Positions 1-7,302 are shown, numbered from the stretch's first letter. The stretch is DNA of 20,582 nucleotides from an uncultured Oscillospiraceae bacterium (GCA_910587285.1 CAJULM010000050.1:1-20582), one strand, 5' to 3'. Made by a program: numbers and translations. The notes: generated by a model not told the origin, from the sequence alone.

Positions 1-56
1 GTATACTGCCCGTCGGAGGCGGCGGTGTGGGTGTGGAGGTCGCACAGGACCCTCAC
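1..56 (-). CDS. PHP-domain metal-dependent phosphoesterase, N-terminal start only (runs off window)
   Basis: The minus strand just past the stop of the kinase/methyltransferase gene reads GTG AGG GTC CTG and translates as MRVLCDLHTHTAASDGQYT. The DLHTHT..SDG pattern is the first metal-binding motif (HxH) of PHP-domain phosphoesterases, which start almost exactly this way. The GTG lies one base after the upstream TGA (TGAAGTG). No strong Shine-Dalgarno is visible, so translation is probably coupled to the preceding gene. Only 18 codons are inside the window, so substrate and length cannot be judged. The motif is short but very characteristic. Confidence 0.6.
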   Translation of the reverse strand, partial: MRVLCDLHTHTAASDGQY

Positions 57-57
57 T

Positions 58-1215
58 TCAGCCCGCCGCCCCAGTAGGCTTTACCGCCACGATGCGTATC
101 ACCGGGGGATCGTCATTGCCATAGGGCGCAAAGCCGGTACGCTCCTGGGCGTACTCCACCCGAAAGCCGCGCTGCTCCAGGGATTCCACCAGCTCGTCCA
201 GCACGATGAAACGGCGGTAGTGATTGTCGTAGAAATAGGCGTTGTGCTCCACCTGCTTCCCCTTGCCAAACAGAGGGTCATTTACCCCACGCACTTCAAT
301 GAACAGCTTCCCGTTTGGCCGCAGGCCTTGGAACACATTGTTCAGCAAGACCTGTTCCTGGTTACGGTTGATAGAGTGGATGGTGAACCGGCTGTAGGCG
401 TAGTCATAGCTCTCCGGCCGGTGGATGGCGGCATTGACAAAATCGCCGCAAATGAACTCCGCATTCGCAATATTTCGGCCCCGGAGCTGGGACACCGCCA
501 CCTGGGACATATCCAGGGCGGTGATATGTAATCCCTGGTCGGCAAAAAACACCGCGTCCCGCCCATTCCCGCAGCCCAGCTCCACCATCTGTCTCCCCGG
601 CTCCACCAGGGCGGAAACATATTGGGCGAACGGTGAAGGCTCCTGTAAGCATACCCGGTTTTTATAATACTGGTTCCAGTAGGCGGAGTTATCCACCGTG
701 GCCTCCACGATGTTGGGATATAGTGCCCGCTCCAACTGCTCAACCAATTCCAAGGGGGTGCGGTCGTCATCGTTTGGAAGCACAATATCGGGGGCTTGCG
801 GCTCATCAAAGGGAAGGTCCAGGCCGACCACATTTTTCCCTGCAGTATAAAGACCCTTTTGATTGCGGTGAATCAGGGTAACCCGGCTGACCTTGATGTA
901 GATTTCTTTATAGTTGGGAATGTTCTCCCGGTTCCACCGGCGTACGCTGTCGTACATGGCGATGGAACACACCACCACGTCAATCCCCTGGCCGGACAGC
1001 AGCCTGCACACCCGGAAAATGCGCTGTGCCCAGCGTAGCCGCTCCTCGCAGGTGTAGCCTACGTCCTCGCCAAAGGACACCCGGATCTCGTCCCCATCCA
1101 GCAGCACCACGTTGGGCTTGGTGGCCTTCAGCCGCTGGTGGAACAGCCCCCCGATTGTCGTCTTGCCCGCGCCGGACAGCCCGGTAAAAAAATAAACGGT
1201 TCCCTTTGCGCTCAT
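58..1215 (-). CDS. Adenylylsulfate (APS) kinase-like domain fused to a class I SAM-dependent methyltransferase
   Basis: The protein has 385 residues. Residues 1-168 match the APS kinase (CysC) family: P-loop GLSGAGKTT at 12-20, LLDGDEIR at 38-45, and KGLYTAGK at 120-127 followed by GLDLPFDEP. Residues 175-385 form a Rossmann methyltransferase with motif I VELGCGNG at 211-218 and the acidic D235 in ITALDMS. APS kinase makes PAPS from APS and ATP. Some CysC-like kinases instead phosphorylate other groups; in Campylobacter capsule loci one acts in phosphoramidate synthesis. The ATG at 1215 was chosen over the upstream in-frame ATG because AAGGAGGA sits correctly before it, and the upstream stop codon TAA overlaps that site. 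This implies translational coupling to the sulfotransferase-like gene. The pairing suggests PAPS supply plus methylation for modifying flagellin or its glycan, which is inference. Confidence 0.85.
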   Translation of the reverse strand: MSAKGTVYFFTGLSGAGKTTIGGLFHQRLKATKPNVVLLDGDEIRVSFGEDVGYTCEERLRWAQRIFRVCRLLSGQGIDVVVCSIAMYDSVRRWNRENIPNYKEIYIKVSRVTLIHRNQKGLYTAGKNVVGLDLPFDEPQAPDIVLPNDDDRTPLELVEQLERALYPNIVEATVDNSAYWNQYYKNRVCLQEPSPFAQYVSALVEPGRQMVELGCGNGRDAVFFADQGLHITALDMSQVAVSQLRGRNIANAEFICGDFVNAAIHRPESYDYAYSRFTIHSINRNQEQVLLNNVFQGLRPNGKLFIEVRGVNDPLFGKGKQVEHNAYFYDNHYRRFIVLDELVESLEQRGFRVEYAQERTGFAPYGNDDPPVIRIVAVKPTGAAG

Positions 1216-1225
1216 AGTCTCCTCC

Positions 1226-3229
1226 TTAGTGGTGCAGCGGCTGCTCCAGCAGCGCTGGGTCAAGCTCCAGCTTGGGCATCATCTGTAAGGGCTGTCCCTT
1301 TTTGTTGACGAAATGCAGATTTCTCAGGAGAGATTTTGCCATACTGATCCGCCGCAGCCTGATTTTCTCCATTCGCTGTTCCAGATACGCTTCCTTACTT
1401 TTTTCCTGCTCATCGTCAGGAAGGGGCTGTCCGCCTTTTTCAACCTTCACATCCGCAAGCACATTTTTTCTCCAGCTCTCCCGGATGTAATAATTTGAGG
1501 TTGTAAACTGATCGATCAATTCCATTGCGCGAGCCTCATCCACGGGCTTTCCGTCATAATACTTGAACCCGTAACCATAGTATTCATAGGCATCTCTCAT
1601 GAAATATTCGATAAAATATCGCTCTGCGTCGTTGGCATAATCATCGTATGTGCGCAGGATGGCGCCCGGATCAAATCCGATGTCGTTTCCTTTAAGGGAT
1701 TCCGGGTTGCGTTTTCCCCGCAGCGAGCAATATGTCATACTCTCGGTATACGGGAGATCCAAAAACGCCGCCAATGCGGTAAACGTGGCCGTTGGGTTCA
1801 GCTTGCCGTCCTCAAGACGCACCAGGACGCTGTCCATATACAGCCGGTCACTGGGATCGATCATAAAGCTGCGGTTGAGTACCTTTCCGCAGATTTGGTC
1901 GCCCACGGTCTTTCCCTTGAAATCATCCCAGCCGGGGAACGCCCACATAAAGCGCATCGTGGCCCCATAGCTGGTTGTGATGCGCCGCATGGGTGTAAAT
2001 GTCTTGATATACTTGAAATACCGAAAAATAGGAGAGTTGGCCACATCGTCGTATTCCTTGGAGGATAGGATTGTGTGGCCCGCCTCATCCGCAGACAGGG
2101 AATAGGCCAGGGACCCAAAGTGGGGCTGGAAAAACAGCGCGGGGACAATCCGGGATGCGCGATCCAGGTTTTTCGTATATCTCCTGCTGCCCAGGTAGAC
2201 GGCGGCAAAAAAGTCCCGGTCAGTCCGGTCCTTCAAGTCGTATAATTCCTGCACAATGCGGCGATCCCATGATTTGAAAAGCAACGAGGCTGTGCTCATG
2301 TCGGCGCTGGCCTCCATCAGCCCCCGCAGCTCCAGCACCTTCTTCTCTACGTTTTCCATCATAATGGAGGGCATCGCGATCAGGTTGGGATGGCCGTCAA
2401 AAATCTCGTTGAAGAAATCGCCGCCGTTATGACTGGACAGCTGGGTGTGCCAGATCATCCGCTTGACCTCCCGGATTCCGATGGGCTTGACGGGATAAGC
2501 GCTATAGTCAATGCCGAAGCGCGCTTTGAAGTCAATCGGGTATTGGGCGATCTCGCCGCCAATCAGAAAAACGATTTTTTCATCCTCCAGCAGAGGCTTC
2601 ATATTGAGGCACTGGAGGTGGGAGCAGAACGCGCCCCAATCGGTATAGTGGAGATAAATGTGGTTTTCCCGGCCCACCCACTCGCTTTTGCGCACATTAT
2701 CCACCAGGTACTCCAGTTCATATTGAGAGTACACATCCGCCGCCAGAATGGGGGCGTCCAGATTCTTGAAGAAATTGCGGCTGATGACCTGCCGCCTGAA
2801 ATTTATGTAATCGCCAAAGCGCCCCTGCTCTGCATAGAAGGGCGTATAGCCGTTATTGTCATAGGGATAGAAGCGGATTGGGAGCTTTTCAAAAGCCGGA
2901 AAATCCTTCCGGAACAGATAGGGGTATTGCCTCAGCAGCTTGCAGTTCTGGGCGTACGCGGCCCGAAGCATTTTAATATTGGGCTGGTAGAAGGCTTCGG
3001 TGACAATGGACAGACAATCCTCCTGGAAGTGCCCCTGGTTGTAAAGCCGCAGGAAAATGGTGTAGGGAAGCCGGTAGTCTCCTCCGGATTGCAGGATATA
3101 GGCCGCCGCCTCCATGTCCTGGGCAGGGTCTTGTCCGTTGTTTTCGTAGAGAGTCAGGCGGTAGGCGGTCTGCGCCTCCTGGATGCGGTTCAGCTCCGCC
3201 ATGCGGCGGGCAATTTCGATTGCGGTCAT
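1226..3229 (-). CDS. Sulfotransferase-like protein of the flagellin locus (667 aa)
   Basis: No single named family is recognised over the full length. The second half resembles PAPS-dependent sulfotransferases. Residues 265-284 (SSHNGGDFF..FDGHPNLI) fall where the 5'-phosphosulfate loop precedes a DAHPN-type helix. VLVRLEDGKLNPTATF (468-483) followed by LAAFLDLPY is very like the closing segment of these enzymes (R.EDL..dP..t...l..FLgLpy). The usual P-loop Lys/Arg-x-Gly-Thr is not obvious, so activity is uncertain. The N-terminal 250 residues are aromatic-rich with short helical repeats at the start (AELNRIQEAQTAYRLTL), possibly TPR-like. There is no signal peptide, so it is probably cytoplasmic. 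It lies behind flagellin and 10 bp before the APS-kinase fusion. A role in sulfating flagellin or a flagellar glycan is inferred from that pairing. AAAGGA precedes the ATG. Confidence 0.65.
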   Translation of the reverse strand: MTAIEIARRMAELNRIQEAQTAYRLTLYENNGQDPAQDMEAAAYILQSGGDYRLPYTIFLRLYNQGHFQEDCLSIVTEAFYQPNIKMLRAAYAQNCKLLRQYPYLFRKDFPAFEKLPIRFYPYDNNGYTPFYAEQGRFGDYINFRRQVISRNFFKNLDAPILAADVYSQYELEYLVDNVRKSEWVGRENHIYLHYTDWGAFCSHLQCLNMKPLLEDEKIVFLIGGEIAQYPIDFKARFGIDYSAYPVKPIGIREVKRMIWHTQLSSHNGGDFFNEIFDGHPNLIAMPSIMMENVEKKVLELRGLMEASADMSTASLLFKSWDRRIVQELYDLKDRTDRDFFAAVYLGSRRYTKNLDRASRIVPALFFQPHFGSLAYSLSADEAGHTILSSKEYDDVANSPIFRYFKYIKTFTPMRRITTSYGATMRFMWAFPGWDDFKGKTVGDQICGKVLNRSFMIDPSDRLYMDSVLVRLEDGKLNPTATFTALAAFLDLPYTESMTYCSLRGKRNPESLKGNDIGFDPGAILRTYDDYANDAERYFIEYFMRDAYEYYGYGFKYYDGKPVDEARAMELIDQFTTSNYYIRESWRKNVLADVKVEKGGQPLPDDEQEKSKEAYLEQRMEKIRLRRISMAKSLLRNLHFVNKKGQPLQMMPKLELDPALLEQPLHH

Positions 3230-3260
3230 AAGCAGGAATCCTTTCCATAGTTTCCGTGCG

Positions 3261-3287
3261 AAAGGGGGCAGGCCGAAGCCCGCCCCC
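3261..3287 (-). terminator. Probable transcription terminator downstream of flagellin
   Basis: On the minus strand GGGGGCGGGC and GCCTGCCCCC form a 10-pair stem (one G-U) around a UUCG tetraloop, followed only by TTTCG. The short U-run suggests partial termination, so the sulfotransferase-like and kinase genes may be reached by read-through from flagellin. Confidence 0.5.
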
Positions 3288-3321
3288 GGTGTTGGGTCTA
3301 TGCGGTTTTGTCAAGAACAGC

Positions 3322-3366
3322 GGCGTTATCACGCTCCGATTGACCGCGCGACGGGCGTTATCACGC
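3322..3366. repeat. 13-bp direct repeat in the flagellin 3' region
   Basis: GGCGTTATCACGC occurs at 3322-3334 and again at 3354-3366. The whole 3288-3483 stretch behind the flagellin stop is GC-rich and holds no convincing gene; an overlapping plus-strand frame is the shadow of flagellin. The function of the repeat is unknown. Confidence 0.4.
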
Positions 3367-3483
3367 CTCGCCTGTTCGCGACGCGCGGCTTCCCTTCGAC
3401 TCGGGCTGGTCTGCGGGCCGCTACGCCGCCCTGCGCTCGCCCTCGCTCCGGTCCATCCGTGCTGCTCACGACGGCTCGGACGC

Positions 3484-5316
3484 TTACTGCAGCAGCTGCA
3501 GCACGCCCTGAGGCACCTGGTTGGCCTGAGCCAGCATGGCCTGAGCGGACTGGATCAGGATGTTGTTCTTGGTGTAGGCCATCATTTCCTCGGCCACGTC
3601 CACGTCGCGGATGGTGGACTCGGCGTCCTGGATGTTCTCGGTCATGACGGACAGGTTGTTGATGGTGTGGTCCAGACGGTTTTGGGTAGCGCCCAAGGTG
3701 CCGCGCACGTCCGACACCATGTTGATGGCGTCCTTAATCTTCTTGATGGCGATAGAGGCGGCATCCTGGTCCTTGATGTTGATGCTGGCGCCGTCAATGC
3801 CCAGGGACTTGGCGTGCATATCCTGGATGTTGACAGACAGCTGGTTGAAGGTATCCGCAGTATCGCCGATCTGGAGCTTCAGGGCCTTGCCTTCCTTGCC
3901 GTCGGCAGTCTTATTCTTCTCAATTTTGGCGGACTGCACAACCTTCTTCCAGTCTGCGTCCGCATCGTTCCCATCCGTGCCGTGCAGATCCCAGTCCGTC
4001 TTGTAGTTCACAGCGCCGGCCTTCTCGGTCAGGTGGATGGTGCTGCCGTCCCGGTTGGTGGTGATGTGGAAGTGCTTGTTGTTCTGCTGGCTCAGCTTGT
4101 CGGCGGCCTCCTTCAGCGCATCGGCGTCGCTCAGGCCCTTGGTCAGCTTGATAACGGTCTGGCCGGTGCCGGCGGTGATGGGATTGTCGTCGCCCACCTG
4201 GAACACATAGGAAGTCTCGCCGATCTTCAAGACGCTGCCCTGCTGAATCATGTCGTTGGTCAGCGTAAACTTGCCCTGGGCCAGCTTGTTATCGCCAGCC
4301 ATGGCGGGGGCGGTCACCACGTGGACGGACAGGTCGTGACCGTTGTTGGTGTCCTCCACAGCGCCGTCAGCCTTGGTGGTAAACGACACGTCGAAGTTGT
4401 TCGCCAGCTCATCGGCGGTGGTGGGGGCGGTCTGGGCGGTCAGGGTCAGCTTGCCGTCGGCACCGGTCACATCGTAGGTGATGCCATCGATTTCAATGGT
4501 GCTGCCGTCCAGCGCGGCGGCGATCTGCTCGCCGGCCTTGCTGGGGTCGGTGATGGCATCGGCGAACTCGACATCAGCGCCGTTTTTCTGGAACTTGGCG
4601 CCGCCCACGGTGAATTCGATGTCACCAGCGGCCAGGGTCTTATCCTGCACGCCGCCGGACACAGCGGGGTTCGTCAGGGTCACCGTAGACTGGGTGCCGG
4701 TGCTGTTGGTGACTATTGTAGTGTAGGTGCTGGACGCCGCAGAGGAAATGGTGGTCTGGCCCAGCTTCAGGGACAGATCCTTCAGATCCAGGGAGTAGAC
4801 GCCCTTAGTGGCGGCGCCGCCGGTCTGAACGCCATCGGCCACGGCCTCGGCAGAGCCCACGGCGGTCAAAGTGCCCAGCTTGGCGCTGCCGTCCATCTCG
4901 CCGTTGAGCAGCTTGATGCCGTTGAAGTTAGCGGAGTCCGCGATGCGGTCGATTTCGCTGGTGAGCTGGTCCATCTCCTTCTGGAGCTGAGCGCGGTCAA
5001 CGTCGTTGTCATAGGTGCCGTTGGCGGACATGGTCGCCAGCTCCACCATACGGTTGAGCATATCATGCACCTCGGTCAGAGCACCCTCGGCGGTCTGCAC
5101 CAGGCTGATGCCGTCCTTGGCGTTCTTCTGGGCGGTCTCCAGGCCGGTGATCTGGGCGCGCATCTTCTCAGAAATAGCCAGACCGGCGGCATCGTCACCG
5201 GCGCGATTGATCTTGTAGCCGCTGGAGAGCTTCTCCAGATTCTTCTTCATCGCGGAGACGTTGTTGGTGTAGTTGCGGTAGGCCGACATGGCCATGATGT
5301 TGTGTTGAATCCTCAT
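3484..5316 (-). CDS. Flagellin (610 aa, large variable domain)
   Basis: This is the flagellar filament subunit. The N-terminal D0/D1 region (1-140) is classical: MRIQHNIMAM, LEKLSSGYKINRAGDDAAGL, MRAQITGLETAQKNAKDGIS, and LNRMVELATMSANGTY at the position of the TLR5-recognised segment. The C-terminal D1/D0 region (about 518-610) is also complete, with NRLDHTINNL, DAESTIRDVDVAEEM and the ending GVLQLLQ. About 375 residues of Thr/Ala/Asp-rich beta sequence lie between them, longer than in minimal flagellins of about 275 residues, giving a surface-exposed domain that could carry modification. The ATG at 5316 follows AAAGGAG; the upstream in-frame ATG lacks flagellin homology. No signal peptide is expected because flagellin leaves by the flagellar type III system. 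csrA lies directly upstream. Confidence 0.97.
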   Translation of the reverse strand: MRIQHNIMAMSAYRNYTNNVSAMKKNLEKLSSGYKINRAGDDAAGLAISEKMRAQITGLETAQKNAKDGISLVQTAEGALTEVHDMLNRMVELATMSANGTYDNDVDRAQLQKEMDQLTSEIDRIADSANFNGIKLLNGEMDGSAKLGTLTAVGSAEAVADGVQTGGAATKGVYSLDLKDLSLKLGQTTISSAASSTYTTIVTNSTGTQSTVTLTNPAVSGGVQDKTLAAGDIEFTVGGAKFQKNGADVEFADAITDPSKAGEQIAAALDGSTIEIDGITYDVTGADGKLTLTAQTAPTTADELANNFDVSFTTKADGAVEDTNNGHDLSVHVVTAPAMAGDNKLAQGKFTLTNDMIQQGSVLKIGETSYVFQVGDDNPITAGTGQTVIKLTKGLSDADALKEAADKLSQQNNKHFHITTNRDGSTIHLTEKAGAVNYKTDWDLHGTDGNDADADWKKVVQSAKIEKNKTADGKEGKALKLQIGDTADTFNQLSVNIQDMHAKSLGIDGASINIKDQDAASIAIKKIKDAINMVSDVRGTLGATQNRLDHTINNLSVMTENIQDAESTIRDVDVAEEMMAYTKNNILIQSAQAMLAQANQVPQGVLQLLQ

Positions 5317-5455
5317 GATTCTATTCTCCTTTAGATAATTATTTTTTGTGTTTCGGCAGTCCCTCGCCTCCACACATCAGAGCTGGGCGCTTTCGCTCCG
5401 GCCATCCGGCCGGACTGTCCAGAGCTTGGGCGCTCATATTATTTCAGCCGGCTCG
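5317..5455 (-). promoter_or_regulatory. Flagellin mRNA leader with candidate CsrA-binding hairpin (GGA in loop)
   Basis: This is the 139-nt gap between csrA and flagellin. In the mRNA sense, CCGGCC-GGAT-GGCCGG (5413-5398) is a perfect 6-bp hairpin whose tetraloop shows GGA, the preferred display of CsrA sites. Five further GGA triplets lie in the leader, including the one in the flagellin ribosome site AAAGGAGAA. An imperfect direct repeat, AGAGCTGGGCGCT (plus strand 5379-5391) and AGAGCTTGGGCGCT (5421-5434), flanks the hairpin. CsrA blocking flagellin translation through such leaders is established in Bacillus subtilis; here it is inferred. No convincing sigma-D promoter is seen in the leader itself. 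Confidence 0.55.
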
Positions 5456-5659
5456 TCAGCCGGGTGAAACCGATTTGTCTGCGAGGCAGTCGGGGCGCCG
5501 CGCGCCCTCCCGCTCCAGAACCTTGCCCCGCACAATGGAGACGCTGCGGTCGGCGTCAATGGAAATGCGGCACTGATTTTTGGAGATTTGATAGATCTGC
5601 ACGACGATGTCGCCGTTGATGGTGAGGTAATCCTTCTCGTGCATGGTCAGCGACAGCAT
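5456..5659 (-). CDS. csrA: CsrA-family RNA-binding translational regulator (divergent)
   Basis: The protein is 67 residues. It opens MLSLTMHEKDYLTINGDIVV and continues with NQCRISIDADRSVSIVRGKV, following the CsrA pattern MLxLTR...I.IGDdI...NQVRIGI.AP..V.VhReE. The RNA-contacting Leu4 and Arg44 are both in place. It differs from consensus in the first loop (HEKD in place of RKxGE) and near Arg44 (IVRGK in place of VHREE), so it may be a specialised paralogue. CsrA dimers bind GGA motifs in mRNA leaders and block ribosome access, and flagellin mRNA is the classical target in Bacillota. GGAGG precedes the ATG at 5659. The open frame continues upstream without a stop but shows no homology there. 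FliW, the usual antagonist, is not in the window. Confidence 0.88.
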   Translation of the reverse strand: MLSLTMHEKDYLTINGDIVVQIYQISKNQCRISIDADRSVSIVRGKVLEREGARRPDCLADKSVSPG

Positions 5660-5756
5660 GGGAAACCTCCTTGTTTCGCCCCGCGCGGCAACCCGCGCAT
5701 TTTCATCGTCATAACATTTTGGACGGCCTCGTGCGGGGATCCCATAAAGGCCTTCA

Positions 5757-5917
5757 GGCATGATTCCATAAGAAAGATGCCCTCTCGTTTCCCACTCTGC
5801 GGCCCGGAAACGCTGCGTGAAACGGAACATCGAAATATTCTGTTTCACGCAAGGTTCCCAGCCGGAATGCATGGGCGTTCACCGCTGTCCCGAGCGGTAT
5901 AGCTGGGGTTCTATGCG
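5757..5917 (-). ncRNA. Candidate guide RNA (omega-RNA-like scaffold) of the TnpB-derived protein
   Basis: Right behind the TnpB-like stop codon the minus strand can form a chain of helices. An outer stem CCCAGC/GCUGGG (5907-5902 with 5862-5857) encloses hairpin ACCGCT-cgggac-AGCGGT (5898-5881). Next comes a 16-position hairpin with a UUCG tetraloop and one A-C mismatch (5850-5815), then CGTTTCC/GGAAACG (5812-5786), then GGCAT/ATGCC (5781-5757) with inner UUUC/GGAA pairs. TnpB omega-RNAs lie in this place, overlapping or following the ORF 3' end, with the guide at their own 3' end. The true 5' end may lie inside the ORF. The guide boundary cannot be fixed; candidates are the 16-20 nt starting at about 5756 or near 5785, reading downward. 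No target match of 10 or more bases was seen in this window. Confidence 0.5.
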
Positions 5918-7096
5918 TTAAGCGGCTTCCCGCTTCTGCATACTGAAATACTGGGCAAGGCCCTGGGCCTTGATATTCTTTGCGGCGTTGACTTCACGGT
6001 TGTGTACCACGCCGCACCGCGGACAAGTCCAGATCCTCTTTTTGTAGTGGATGGCGTCGTCCAAAATCAGTCCGTAGGCGGAGCAGGTGCGGCTGGTGGG
6101 CGCATAGCGGTCTACCATAATTAATGCTTTACCCTGCCGCGCCAGCTTGTAGCGCAGGAACTCCCGGAACAGCCCGAAGCCGGCATCTGACATATTGCCC
6201 AGCTTGATCTCCCGGGCCATCTCCTGCAGATCGTCGTCCCTCACGCACACGGCGTCCCAGCCGTTGGCTATCCGGCTGGATTCCTTGTGGATGAAGTCGC
6301 GGCGCTGGTTGACAATGTGCTCGTGGAGCAGGCGGTACTTCTGAACGCCTTCCTGATAGTTCCTGGAACCGGGCTGCATTCGGTTAAGCTGCTTTTGGAG
6401 CTTTGCCAGCTTTTCCTGGGACTGCTTCAGCCAGTGGGGAGCGTCGGCTGGCTCGCCGCTGTCGGCCACGTAGAAGTGGGCCATGGAGTATTTCAAGCCT
6501 AAGGTGGTCTCCGGGGCGGGGGTAACCGCCGACGGCTCTTTCACGGCGTACTCATATAAAATGCAGGCGAAGTATTTGCCGGTCTTGGTTTTCTCCACCG
6601 TCACCCGCCGGAGCTTCCAGCCGTTCCGGGGACGCCAGGGAAACTTGGCCTTGACAATGCCCGCCTTGGTCATGCGGATGCTGTCCTTCGTGATGTAGAT
6701 GGTGGGGCCGGACTCAAACACATGGTTGCAGACAGTGAAGGAGTCCCGGTCGGTTTTCTTCTTCTTGAAGTTGGGGCGGCCAAAGTGCTCGGGGCTTTTG
6801 AAAAACGCCCGAAACGCCTGGGACAGCTTGTTGTGCTCCTGGATCAGCGCCTGGTTGTCTACCTCAGTGAGAAAGGGTGCTTCCTTCTTGTACTTGGCCG
6901 GGGTTGGGATGAAGTGCTTGTCGGTCTCCAAATAAAACCGCTGTTGGTCGGCCAGCATATGGTTCCAGATGTAGCGGCAGCAACCGAAGGTCTTTTCAAA
7001 CAGCTCAGCCTGGGCCTCGTTGGGGTAGAGACGGACTTTGATGGTGGTGTATTGGATGGCGTTGCCGTCCACAGTGTCACGCTTCTTCCAGGCCAT
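5918..7096 (-). CDS. Nuclease-dead TnpB homologue (TldR-like RNA-guided DNA-binding protein)
   Basis: This is a full-length 392-residue TnpB-type protein. The N-terminal TnpB fold is seen in KVRLYPNEAQAELFEKTFG, RYIWNHMLA and GRPNFKKKK. The RuvC-like half retains the frame of clostridial TnpB, but the three catalytic acidic residues are gone: the usual GLDYSM is GLKYSM (K202), the usual VCIEDL is VCVRDD (R286), and the usual DRDxNAA is NREVNAA (E368). The zinc finger CSxCG has become CSAYG (Y341) while CPRCG (358-361) remains. Active TnpB cuts DNA beside a short adjacent motif using an omega-RNA guide. Loss of the triad with an intact frame fits TldR proteins, which bind without cutting and repress promoters; some known ones sit beside flagellin genes. 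GAGGGGTGA precedes the ATG. No TnpA gene or transposon ends are visible. csrA and flagellin follow in the same orientation. Confidence 0.87.
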   Translation of the reverse strand: MAWKKRDTVDGNAIQYTTIKVRLYPNEAQAELFEKTFGCCRYIWNHMLADQQRFYLETDKHFIPTPAKYKKEAPFLTEVDNQALIQEHNKLSQAFRAFFKSPEHFGRPNFKKKKTDRDSFTVCNHVFESGPTIYITKDSIRMTKAGIVKAKFPWRPRNGWKLRRVTVEKTKTGKYFACILYEYAVKEPSAVTPAPETTLGLKYSMAHFYVADSGEPADAPHWLKQSQEKLAKLQKQLNRMQPGSRNYQEGVQKYRLLHEHIVNQRRDFIHKESSRIANGWDAVCVRDDDLQEMAREIKLGNMSDAGFGLFREFLRYKLARQGKALIMVDRYAPTSRTCSAYGLILDDAIHYKKRIWTCPRCGVVHNREVNAAKNIKAQGLAQYFSMQKREAA

Positions 7097-7197
7097 ATCT
7101 GCTTCACCCCTCGCGTCCCTTCAGCCTGCCCTTGTCCCGAAACAGTTGGACGAGGTTGTATGCAACTCCGAGCAAAAAAATTTTTGTGGTGGGAGGC

Positions 7198-7224
7198 TTA
7201 ATTATCAGGGAATATCGCCGATAT
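7198..7224 (+). promoter_or_regulatory. Possible sigma-D (flagellar) type promoter
   Basis: TTAA at 7198-7201, a 15-nt spacer and GCCGATAT at 7217-7224 match the sigma-D consensus TAAA-N15-GCCGATAT, with the -10 perfect and one mismatch in the -35. It points away from the TnpB-like gene toward the terminator at 7256-7296. Any transcript would be about 65 nt with no ORF, so it would be either a small RNA or a chance match. Confidence 0.3.
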
Positions 7225-7255
7225 GTAGTGTAGAGCGGCGGGGGAAACTCCAAAG

Positions 7256-7296
7256 AAAAACTGATCGGGGAAGTATACTTCCCCGATCAGTTTTTT
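7256..7296. terminator. Bidirectional intrinsic terminator (40-bp perfect palindrome)
   Basis: AAAAACTGATCGGGGAAGTA at 7256-7275 is followed directly by its exact reverse complement at 7276-7295, giving a GC-rich stem with A- and T-tracts on both outer sides. It lies 7 bp behind the recombinase stop codon and separates that gene from the flagellar island in either direction. Confidence 0.85.
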
Positions 7297-7302
7297 GTCC
7301 TT

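Noticed and set aside
1129..1140. GGCCTTCAG near 1131 as a match to the candidate guide at 5749-5757
   Set aside because: Nine bases within a coding region; expected by chance in this length and not at a promoter.
3256..5334. 692-codon open frame on the plus strand opposite flagellin
   Set aside because: Composition is low-complexity Gly/Val/Leu/His, a shadow of the flagellin codons; flagellin homology on the minus strand is decisive.
5345..5365. GCCGAAAC on the minus strand as a sigma-D -10 for flagellin
   Set aside because: Only partial -10 match and no TAAA at the correct distance.
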